From positions 9,672,001 to 9,736,000 of the forward strand of contig NC_046679.1 of NCBI RefSeq assembly GCF_009870125.1: DNA of 64,000 nt. The letters run 5' to 3'. Numbering within the stretch: position 1 is the first letter of the stretch; every line of letters starts with the position of its first letter. The stretch is from Drosophila pseudoobscura (Eukaryota > Arthropoda > Insecta > Diptera > Drosophilidae). The notes under the pieces were generated by a model. That model saw only the letters and a list, made by a program, of their open reading frames with translations. It was not told where the DNA came from and searched no databases. The position numbers were made by a program, and so were the translations under genes. Of this stretch, positions 1 through 8,663 are shown one piece after another.

Positions 1-327
1 GCCATCACCCCAATCCACTTGACACAAAGTCATCATCCGACCGGGCTCGCATCTAATTAAAATAATGATTACCCCCCAACCTCTCCCACCTCCCACGTTT
101 TGTGTTCCGAGGTTGTTTTTTGACGGAAATATTTGCGGGGCGTGGCAATTGCGCTGCCGGAAACTCCGGCTCCGGCCAAGGCAGTTTGGCTCTGTCGGCA
201 GCTGAGCGTAACGAAATGCGCATAAAACAGTGAAATTTACAACCAGAAAGAGTAGCCGAGTCCTTCTTAATGTGCCATGGCGAACCGCAGCAGGACGATG
301 CTGGGACACTGGAGGCCACAGACCAGT

Positions 328-357
328 GCCAGTGCCAGAGCCAGAGCCAGAGCCAGT
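328..357. repeat. GCCAGA/GCCAGT hexamer array
   Basis: About five tandem GCCAGA or GCCAGT units in a row, continuing into related GGCAGTG units. It is a short minisatellite of the same style as those at 14399, 26376, 31620 and 47234. Confidence 0.85.
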
Positions 358-661
358 GGCAGTGGCAGGGGCAGAACCACTGACAGTGCCAGGACCAACT
401 CTCAGTTCTCTCCATTTCTGTCCTTTTTGGGCGGCTTTTGGCCTCATTTTGAGCGTTTATTCATTGTGCCTTTTAAGAGCTTCCGTTTCGTCACGCGTAA
501 CGCTTTCGAATGACAATGACACGAACATCAAAATCATCAACATTATCTGCACAGCCAAACGGAACACGCTCTGGTCCCGATCCGAGCAGGACGACATCGC
601 CCTTTTGAACGTCCACAATCTACAACTTCAAAATGGCGCAAGTATATGAGGGCTCTACTCG

Positions 662-681
662 CTCTCTCTCTCTCTCTCTCT
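662..681. repeat. (CT)10 microsatellite
   Basis: Ten perfect CT dinucleotides. Confidence 0.95.
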
Positions 682-3600
682 GGTTAAGCCAATGAGTAAG
701 GTGTTCCTGTCCGGCTTCACGTCCGACCATGTTTGACAACATCTAGGCAAAATGGTGTCGTCCTGGCATGCACGACATGTCGTATGCGTAACATTTACGA
801 GCGTGTTTTTATCGCACTTGACATCATCGCCATGGAGGAGTCACTTGTAAATATTTGTACATATTTTAATGTAAGGCTAAGCACAACTATAAGCACATAA
901 AATTTCATTGCACTCGCCCTCAGACAAGCAAATAAAGACGGACACACCCATACCCAGACATTTACACATATGGATGTATACTCGTACAGAGTGCCTGTGG
1001 AAAAGGCAAACAGTTTATATAATTACCCGCATAGCCCCCGCTGCGCTTAACTGATTGCTTTATTATTTTTTCAAGTGTCATGTTTGCAGTTTTAATTCCG
1101 ACAATAATACAGCAGCTACCGCATAAATATTTACGAGAAAACCAGGAACAAAGCCGCACCCTGAGCCCCACTCGCAGTCCAGTCCCAGTCCCATCTGCAG
1201 CAACAACGAATCTCGGCTATAATAACAGTAATAACCGCCAGCGAAGGGCGGCAAAAAATACTCGGCTTAAACACATGCAAATATTATGATAAATAAATTT
1301 GTTCACATCATCAACACATTTACTGTGCTGGTAACTTAATTACACATGCAAACAATTGAATCAATAAGGCAATAAAAAAGACTGAGCTTTGCTCGGCCAA
1401 CATCTGCTGCTGATTGAAGCTGATTGGAACTGCTCGAAAGCGCAGGACTGGCCCAAATAGTTGGGCATTTGATGTTCCCTCAAAAGCCACCTACTGAGCA
1501 CACATAATTCGAATTAATCGAGCATATTTTGGTTGAATATATGCATTGAGGGGAGGAAGCCCGAAAAGCACGAATTGATTTGAGTTCCGTATCAAACTGT
1601 AATCTTGAGCGGGGACTGGGACATATACTGGAATTGGTAATTGGGTCTCACACATACGTGGCCCAGAGTGATGGTAAATGCAGAGGGAAACGGCAACATT
1701 TTAATGCCACTCAATGTGGCATGCCAAATGAGCAGCGACTGTGACTACGATTGCCAACTGATTTTTGTAATTGCCACTTGTCGTGTCAAGCGACTGTGTG
1801 TAAATCAAACGAGTGCCAGTGTCATGTGCATCCTCTTTTTTATATACTTGTACACAGTAATACTCGTATTTTTCCCCTCTTTGCCACCCACATACAGGAG
1901 CAGTTCGAGTGTTGCATGTTCGATTTTTTCGGGCAGGTGCAATGACGCATAAATTCCAGCCAAGTGGCTCAGTGAATTTCATGAATGGGGATGCGAGTGG
2001 TATGGAATTGGAACTGGAAATGTTGCAACATGAATGAGTGAAGGCGGCGCTATAAATAAATTCTTTGTGCATACATTAATAAATAAAAGAGGTCCCACCA
2101 CTAATCACTGCTCTGATTTATTTGAATTGGCCACAGAATTTATGACAAGACTTGGCATTGCCACCAGCTTCAAATCCATGTCTAATTTTAAATGGAAATA
2201 CATACCGTCTCCCTGCCGCCTCTTCTGACCGCAATCGTATCAACTCAACTCAAGTGTATCGAAATGAGTTTCGGCTGATTTGTCCCACTCTGCCTTCCCA
2301 TTCGACATGGAGTCGAGTCGGGTCGCGTCGCAGTCTTCTCCAAAGGCTGTGACATTTCATTCGCTGCCAATTAGAAGCCAATTTCACGCGTCGCTCTCGC
2401 ACCCTACAAAGGCCATAAATTAGGGTGTACCCCGACTCCTGCCTGACTGCATCAGACTTAAACGATTTAAGACTTAAGACACCGGCCCACCTAGTGTGTA
2501 TTTAATTGTGAAGAAGCAAAACTTGCTTTTTTAAAGCTGTTGAACTGGTAAAAGATATCGCAATGGTTATATTTATCAACTAGAGAGGAAAGCATCTGTG
2601 AAAATATGTACATATGTTGTAGTGGTCATACGAATGTAAATCGCGGTTCCGGTTGTCCTTAATGCAATGGAAAATAATTAACAGCGATCTATTAACAAAC
2701 CGGGCCGCTTTGGAGCGGTCCGTAGTAGGTAAAAAAATAATCTGTTATTAAGTTTGCTTGCGCTTTATTTGGATGATTACTCAAATTAGGTTTGTCTTTA
2801 GCTGTTTTTTTATGCAAAATTTAGAGCTCTGAAGAGCGACAATTCAATGGGCTTACAAAAAGCTTCATGTCGAAAATGGAGATACCGCAATTAAGCCAAC
2901 ATCGAATTAGGCCATCAATCATATTAACTTGGAATTTGTGACAAAATGTACAAACATACTCGAACAAATGCACACGCACACTTTCTAAGCATGCACTGGA
3001 AATGCTCAGGCGGTGTTAGAGAGTGACAAACGAATCAATAAGTTCAGAAAGGGCAAAAGTCAGGCGATATAGTTGGAAAATTGCATTGGCCCAGACACAT
3101 TTCGAGGGCTGTGATGTTTGATTGTCAGATTGGATCATTTTTCAATCCATTCAGCCCGCCCATGACTTTAATTCCAATAAGTTGGGCAGCGTAATTTATG
3201 ATGGGACATTGAAAAGACGAAGCTTGTCGCCTGGCCCTGAGCTGGCGATAAATTTACAGTTTCCAAAACGTTATTAATTGCTAATTAGCCCCGAATATGA
3301 TTAATACGGTATGCTCGTTGATGCCGGGGAATTTACAAAGCAAACCCAACCCGAACCGAGGTCTCAACCGACTCGGTTACTCCAGCACAGCGAGCGGCAG
3401 CCACGTGTGACTTTCTTTCGGCCGAGTTGAGCGTGAAACTGCCATGTAATGTAATTATTGCAAAACTATTCATCATGCTGAGGTGCTTCCCTCAGGCTCA
3501 GTCTCAGGCTCTTGGGCGGCAGCCACTTAGTTGCGGCGCTTTTGTCCCGTCAAACGCGGCGTATGAGCAATGTGGCCCAAAACCACTCACCCACCCTAAC

Positions 3601-4208
3601 ATTTGTACGTTGACTGGCTTGTGGCTACGGCTACGTGAGAGGTTAACTAATTAGCATGTCAAAGCCATCCATATGCTGCGGCCTTGCTGGGCCGGAAACA
3701 ATTTCAAACTGTTACCCCAAGGCGCAAATCCCGTTTAATTATGCCTTACATTCATAATCCTTTTCCATGTTTTCCATTCCCAAAAACACCAGTAACTCTT
3801 AAGGAGACACAGACACCCACACGTACATGGATCAACTATCTATTTTGATTAATCCATTGTCAATGTCTCCAGCTCAGAGCCAGGAACCAATTTGCTCTCA
3901 ATGGGCCTCATGAAAGGGTTTGTCGTTGTTGTCGTTAAATAGAACGACCAGTCACAATATAAATTTTAATTAAATTAGCCAAGGGTTAGACGAGCAGAGG
4001 GAGAGCAGAGCCCATTAAGTCTATGGCAATATGTGGAAGATGTGAACAATGAATTTTCACTGCCAAATTTCGGTCCGAGAAAGTCCTCAAGGAGTTACGA
4101 CCGCAAAAATTGCCTGTAAATCGCTGTTTTCACATCGAATTAGAAAAATTGAATACGATCCGGATCAATATGGCTCTCAGAAGGGGTTGGGGCTCAAGAG
4201 ACAATATA

Positions 4209-4214
4209 TTTAAT
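4209..4214 (-). terminator. Candidate poly(A) signal ATTAAA for the 4260-4973 gene
   Basis: ATTAAA on the minus strand lies about 46 nt past the stop codon of the secreted Cys/Gly-rich gene. It is the common variant of AATAAA, and no AATAAA is closer. The cleavage site was not determined. Confidence 0.45.
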
Positions 4215-4259
4215 GCAATACGTGGCCTATTCCATCAAACTGATTATTTTGTCCCATTT

Positions 4260-4973
4260 TCAGCCCGATTTGCTTCGATGACGATGTCGCAGCTGTAGTC
4301 CGTACCTATGGTCTTTGTGCCTGTAGATGGGAGTCGGTTTGCGGGGAGACTTGCGCACACAGCGATTGTCTTTGGCGTGGACCTCGTAGGGGCGACATTT
4401 TCGTCCAGACTCAAGCTGTCTGCCCGGCAGGATGACAAATTTACGCGGCCGATTGTGACCTATGACCCTTGGCCGACCCATCTGAGTCCTGCCCTGGATC
4501 TGGCCAGTGCGCGGGGCCAGAGCCGGTTGCGGAGCCGGGGCACTGACGTGAGAGGCGCCACCGCCGCCACCTCCACCACCGCCGCCACCGCCGCCAACTC
4601 CACCTCCACCACCACCCACAAGGCTATCCGACTTGACCACTTGATCGCCTTGTAGTTTACTGTGGGAAGCCGGGACCCGGAAGCTCTCTGCTTGACGCGG
4701 GGCCTCCGTCTGCTGGCTGCACCCAGTAGCCGTCAAAATCTCGTCCGCATTGCAGCGAACGTGTTTCCCTATCCCAGCGTCCTTCTTGGCATCATCGAGA
4801 TCCTCGGCGACCCAGGTGCGCAGTAGGACGCGCTCCAAGTAGCCCTCGCGATCAACGCAGCCTTTGTTCTCAGTCAGAATTTGGGTATTCTTGCAGATCG
4901 CTCCTGAAACTGTGTGGACAGTGAAGCTCACAATCAGCAGCAGGCAACCCAAGCTAAGTTGCCCAGGCCCCAT
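4260..4973 (-). CDS. Secreted basic protein with three Cys-x(10-11)-Cys units and a poly-Gly linker, function unknown
   Basis: This is a single uninterrupted frame of 237 residues from an ATG with a TTACATT context to TGA. Residues 1-25 form a signal peptide: a hydrophobic core LLLIVSF, then small residues before an SGA cleavage-like site. The mature part has exactly six cysteines, C27/C39, C74/C85 and C193/C205, in three pairs with 11, 10 and 11 residues between partners. Each pair encloses a similar short unit (for example CKNTQILTENKGC and CNADEILTATGC), which suggests a repeated disulfide loop. Pairs two and three are separated by a linker containing six Gly, one Val and thirteen Gly (120-139), then an Ala/Pro-rich and Arg-rich stretch. 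The tail is strongly basic (RHRHRSK). I do not recognise a named family. A secreted extracellular or reproductive-tract protein is possible but not shown. Dense sense codons, a clean signal peptide and the paired cysteines support a real gene. The poly-Gly run is likely to vary in length. Confidence 0.8.
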   Translation of the reverse strand: MGPGQLSLGCLLLIVSFTVHTVSGAICKNTQILTENKGCVDREGYLERVLLRTWVAEDLDDAKKDAGIGKHVRCNADEILTATGCSQQTEAPRQAESFRVPASHSKLQGDQVVKSDSLVGGGGGGVGGGGGGGGGGGGGASHVSAPAPQPALAPRTGQIQGRTQMGRPRVIGHNRPRKFVILPGRQLESGRKCRPYEVHAKDNRCVRKSPRKPTPIYRHKDHRYGLQLRHRHRSKSG

Positions 4974-5395
4974 AATGTAACTATCCGGTTGAAGAAGATA
5001 TTGAAGACTGTTTTAGGCACGATCGGGATGGATATTGCATCGGTATTAGCAGTAATCAGGTGTGACAAACCAATTCGACCCGGCCAGCTGTGGTGTATGC
5101 CAGGGCTAGTGAGACTTCTTTGAGGCACGGTAAGGGAGCGGAAGCTGATCTGTTCCAAGGTGAATCCATTTCCAGGGAATTGGAATTTTCGCAATTTTCA
5201 AGGCGCTGCTGAGGTGGAGGATGCTGCCGCTGCTGTTGTTATTTCGTTTTGCAATCTCAATTTCCCCCACAATAAAATTAATGTTTTACGTAGCCAATTC
5301 CGAATCGTTTATTTCACATAAAAATGCGATAAATAAGCGGGGCATCCTGTGCGACGCCGTCGAAGACGCCAAGGATAAGCCTTTGCTGTGGCTGG

Positions 5396-5439
5396 TGTGG
5401 GCGTGGGCGTGGGTGTGGGTGTGGGTGGGTGTGGTGGTG
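5396..5439. repeat. GTGGGC/GTGGGT array, G-rich on the plus strand
   Basis: Tandem GTGGGCGTGGGTGTGG-type units, with at least five GGG runs in about 40 nt. The plus strand could form a G-quadruplex. Read on the minus strand, the same bases encode a His-Pro-His-Thr repeat. Confidence 0.8.
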
Positions 5440-5481
5440 CACGTTGTGGTGCTGCTCGTTGCGCACCTCCAGCATCGTGTA

Positions 5482-5487
5482 TTTATA
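5482..5487 (-). promoter_or_regulatory. Candidate TATA box, minus strand
   Basis: The minus strand reads GCTATAAATACACG, a good TATA-box match. Starting about 30 nt downstream, transcription would begin near 5455. That would give the 4260-4973 gene a 5' leader of about 480 nt, or serve a separate small transcript ending at the minus-strand AATAAA at 5308-5313. I found no Inr at the expected distance, so this is weak. Confidence 0.25.
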
Positions 5488-6959
5488 GCGCAAACAATGC
5501 AAAGGATGTTGTGCAAGGACATACGCGCCGGATTAAAGCGGAGCAAGAGGAACTATGAAAAAGCGGGCTTACGAACAAAAACCATGTCTGCTCGCTCGCT
5601 CTCGCTGTCGGGCGGAGGGAGCCGTGCTGAGACCAGGAGACAAAAGCTGTTTCAGCTCCTACGGCGCTGCTTATGGTGAAGGAGGACGCGCCCGAGCCCG
5701 AGCCCGAGCACGAGCAGGAGTCACAGAAGAGGGGTCACAACAATGGCGGGCCACGTGACGTGACCCCACCGAAATCCTTGCCGCTCGGGCACTCTTTTTG
5801 CGGCTGCTGGTAAAAATTTCATGTTAATGGCCACACGAAGATTCGCTCTTAACCCTTTTGCCACGGGGGCGTATCCGTGTGCGAGTGTCTCTGTATTGGC
5901 CTGTGTGTGAGTGTGCAAGTGTGCGTAACAGGTCATTGTCCTGGCATTTTCGGTCGCACCTTTATGGCGGGGACAAGGCAGCTTGTTTCCTTTGGCCGTC
6001 CTCTGCAAATTTCATTTCAAGCGTCGCCTTTGCCCTCTGCCGCTCCTGACAGAAGGAAATTGCTTTAATTAAGGATATCTTGGGAAATGTTTGCTCATAT
6101 TTATAACCCCCCCAAATGACAACGCAAGGCAAAAGCAGGGCCGGTGAGGACAAGTGAAGGCAAGGCAAGGAAGAAAGGTGAAAAGTAAAAACTAGAAAAA
6201 GGTGCGCAATCAAAGGCGGAAAATCGTTAGAGAATAAAATCGAAATAACAAAGCGGCCACAGGAGAGAGATAGCGCAAAAAAGGAGCCAAAGACAAGGAC
6301 ATAATGCGCTTTGGCCGCTGCTGTTGCTGCCCCAACCGGCCCCCCACCCTGCCCCGTCCCGGCCTGGGCAGCGAACTAGACGCTCGCTTTGCTCTCGATT
6401 CGGTGTGCTTTTTTCCCCGTGTCCTGCGGACATTTTCGGTTTGGTTGTAGCCCAGCTCGGCCACGGCCCCTCTTGGCCTTCTGTTTTTCTTCCTTTGGTT
6501 CGCCGCTCCGCCGTCTGCTGCTTTGACTATTTGCCATCTTGCCTGCTTCATTTGTTTGTGTTTGCTTGTCAGCGCTTTGGGTATTTTGCCAGGATAATAA
6601 GATAAAAGCTTTAGTGCCATTTGGGCCAAGTTAGTTAATTGCGTGAATGGCAGTCGGGTCGGGACCTATCTCTCTATTCTCTCTCTCTGTTCTACAGTGC
6701 TTCTGCTACTTTTATTTCGATTGAATTCTGCAACGGAATTGGGTGATTAGCCCATGGATGTGGAGGTGAAGGTGGAGGTGAAGGTGGACTGCAGCAGAGA
6801 CAGGGAATACTGGTAATCCCTCCTCGAATCCGGTTGCATCCTCAAGCCCCTCATCTTTTATTCAAGACGCAACAATGACAAGTAAAATTTCACCAATGGA
6901 GCACAAGAAATTCATGCAAAACACTTTGATATTCATATGGTTGTAGGTGTGTGCATATA

Positions 6960-7216
6960 CAGGGGTGGTCAAAAGTATTTACACAACGAGTTTTTTTTTG
7001 CATCATCAATTTCAGGAGCTTTTCCTGTGGTTGTTGAAAGCTAAATAAAAAAAAAAACTTTTAGGCCAAAAAGATTGATCTACTAGCAATTGAATGAGAG
7101 AAGAATTGGAAAAGATAACTGTTTGTACGAATAAGGAGAAGCAAATTAAGTGATGCTTATCAGTTGTCAAAATTATTTACACACATTTTTAATGCTGCAG
7201 AAGTATTTACACAAAA
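6960..7216 (+). repeat. Left terminal inverted repeat of the Tc1-like element, with three direct repeats
   Basis: It pairs with 8419-8663. The outer half (6960-7086) is almost identical to the right end. The inner half is clearly related but diverged, and is anchored by shared words such as AGAAGAATTGGAAAA and the two inner TATTTACACA repeats. The outer and inner repeats are probable transposase-binding sites by analogy with other IR/DR elements. Confidence 0.88.
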
Positions 7217-7230
7217 CTTTAAGTTAATTT

Positions 7231-7236
7231 TTTATT
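7231..7236 (-). terminator. AATAAA poly(A) signal of the transposase gene
   Basis: AATAAA on the minus strand, about 53 nt after the transposase stop codon, between the frame and the left inverted repeat. Confidence 0.5.
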
Positions 7237-7288
7237 ATGATTTAATGATTTTTTTTTTAATTTGTTGGATGAATAATAATAATAATGA

Positions 7289-8308
7289 TTAATATTTTGT
7301 AATTCCACCTTTGGCATCAATAACTGCTTGCAACCTGGCTGGTACTGATTCCACTAAGTGGCGAGCATATCCAAGTTCCAATTTCGACCAAATTTCCTTT
7401 ACTTCCTCGATGGTAACGTCGCGTTTTCGGTTTTTATCAATTGTTCTTTGTCCTTTAATAAGCGACCAAACATTTTCTATGATATTGAGATCAGGGCTCT
7501 GCGCAGGCCAGGGAAGAACAGCCACATTGAGATCTCGTAAAAATTTTGTAGGTGCCGATCCCTTGTGGCATGGAGCATTGTCTTGCTGTAAAATCCAGTC
7601 GGAGATGGGAAATAGCCTGTCACCAGACACAAAAGCATGTTCATTCAGTATAACAAGATACCGGGTCTGATTCAGAGTGCCTTCTATTGGAACAAAGTCT
7701 CCAAATCCGTAGTAAGACATGCACCCCCAGAACATCACTGTGCCTCCACCAAATCTGTTTAATGGTTGCACTGCACTTTGTTTTTTTGCTTGTCGTAGAT
7801 GCATAAATCTTTTACAGAATGAGCCTTGGAACTGGAAAGCTACTTCATCTGTCCATAAAACATTGTACCAAAACTCCTTTGGTTTTTTAACGTATTCCAA
7901 TGCGAATGAGAGGCGTTTTGCTTTATTTGCCTCGGAAATTTCTATTATTTTTCGCACTGTATACGTTCGTATGTCGATCTCCTTCAATCTCCGACGTATT
8001 GTAGCATCACAGACTTTTTTGCCAATCAATTGTTGCGAATCTGCAGACAATTTAACTGGGCTTATCGACGGATTTTTATCGACTATGCCAATTAAACGTC
8101 TACATTCCCGTTCATCCATCGCTTGTTTCCTTCCACTTCTTTTTAAATTCTGTAAATTTCCATTCGTGTCCTTTTTCTTTTCCAGATTATAAACGGTTTT
8201 TCTACAAATTTTGTAAGTTTTGGCCAGTTCCGACGCTGAAACCCCGCTTTTAAATTTTGTAACGATCTCGGATCGAGTTTCAACAGACAACTCCTTTGTC
8301 TTCACCAT
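7289..8308 (-). CDS. Tc1/mariner-superfamily transposase, DD34E, intact
   Basis: This protein binds the element's inverted ends and performs cut-and-paste transposition into TA sites. It has 339 residues with no stop or frameshift, the usual length for Tc1-type transposases. Residues 1-55 look like the first paired-type helix-turn-helix (SASELAKTYKICRKTVYNLEKK). A basic GRKQ segment near 59-62 resembles the GRPR-like linker. Residues 65-120 would be the second helix-turn-helix. The catalytic triad is visible: D154 in LWTDE, D243 in QQDNAPCH, and E278 in SPDLNIIENVW, with exactly 34 residues between D243 and E278. A glycine-rich stretch (GGGTVMFWG) lies between the first two acids. The C terminus AKGGITKY is the customary Tc1-type ending, so the frame is complete. 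The start was chosen because MVKTKELS is the first ATG and begins the conserved domain. Intact catalytic residues and near-identical outer ends suggest recent, possibly still competent, mobility. Confidence 0.95.
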   Translation of the reverse strand: MVKTKELSVETRSEIVTKFKSGVSASELAKTYKICRKTVYNLEKKKDTNGNLQNLKRSGRKQAMDERECRRLIGIVDKNPSISPVKLSADSQQLIGKKVCDATIRRRLKEIDIRTYTVRKIIEISEANKAKRLSFALEYVKKPKEFWYNVLWTDEVAFQFQGSFCKRFMHLRQAKKQSAVQPLNRFGGGTVMFWGCMSYYGFGDFVPIEGTLNQTRYLVILNEHAFVSGDRLFPISDWILQQDNAPCHKGSAPTKFLRDLNVAVLPWPAQSPDLNIIENVWSLIKGQRTIDKNRKRDVTIEEVKEIWSKLELGYARHLVESVPARLQAVIDAKGGITKY

Positions 8309-8418
8309 TTTACTAAGTTAATTTTAAATTTTAAATTAAATTTACTTATTGCAACTGCAATAAACGAAAAAACGACTGCACTAAGCAAACCAAGTCTAAG
8401 AATAAGCTCTAATTTGCA

Positions 8419-8663
8419 TTGTGTAAATACTTCTGAAGCAATGCAAATTTGTGTAAATACTTTTGACAACAGTTCACATGCTTCTATTTTTAGCCCATTA
8501 ACAGTTATTTTTCCAATTCTTCTTTCAACCAATTCCTAGTAGATCAATCTTTTTGGCCTAAAAGTTTTTTTTTTTTATTTAGCTTTCAACAACCACAGGA
8601 AAAGCTCCTGAAATTGAACATGCAAAAAAAAACTCGTTGTGTAAATACTTTTGACCACCCCTG
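8419..8663 (-). repeat. Right terminal inverted repeat of the Tc1-like element, with three direct repeats
   Basis: This is the inverse partner of 6960-7216. Its three direct repeats (TTGTGTAAATACTT on the plus strand) lie at about 8419-8434, 8449-8466 and 8638-8656. The transposase start at 8308 is about 110 nt inside this repeat, so the promoter must lie in or next to it. Confidence 0.88.

Larger units (their letters stand above)
1..4208. other. Noncoding, no gene seen
   Basis: No reading frame here has protein-like composition, splice sites or homology that I recognise. The open frames are short and overlap simple repeats on both strands. Contents seen are a GCCAGA hexamer array (328-357), a CT run (662-681), and AT-rich stretches around 2500-2830. 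A short hairpin-forming sequence sits near 2701-2720 (GC-rich arms around a TTGG loop). It could be intergenic, or intron of a gene lying outside the window. Confidence 0.6.
4974..6957. other. Noncoding between the secreted gene and the transposon
   Basis: No convincing gene. It contains a C-rich/G-rich array (5396-5439), a minus-strand TATAAA (5482-5487) and a minus-strand His-rich short frame (about 5314-5500) discussed under findings. The segment immediately upstream of the 4973 start is presumably the 5' untranslated region and promoter of that gene. Confidence 0.5.
6960..8663 (-). mobile_element. Complete Tc1-like (Bari/Paris-type) DNA transposon, 1,704 bp
   Basis: The element begins CAGGGGTGGTCAAAAG and ends with the inverse of that sequence. 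It is flanked by TA on both sides (6958-6959 and 8664-8665), the standard Tc1/mariner target duplication. Inverted ends of about 245-257 bp bracket one intact transposase frame on the minus strand. Each end carries three copies of a direct repeat close to AAGTATTTACACAA. They lie near 6971, 7169 and 7199 on the left and near 8655, 8465 and 8433 on the right, an IR/DR layout. The outermost 127 bp of the two ends differ by only two adjacent bases and one A in a homopolymer. The terminal sequence and layout resemble the Drosophila Bari, Paris and S elements. Family assignment is from memory and would need a repeat-library comparison. Confidence 0.93.

Noticed and set aside
4308..4655. Plus-strand frame opposite the secreted gene
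   Set aside because: It is the shadow of the minus-strand gene. The Thr/Ala repeat is the antisense of the poly-Gly run.
8302..8532. Minus-strand 76-codon frame ahead of the transposase
   Set aside because: It lies in the transposon's right inverted repeat and leader and has no domain. It is read-through of repeat sequence.
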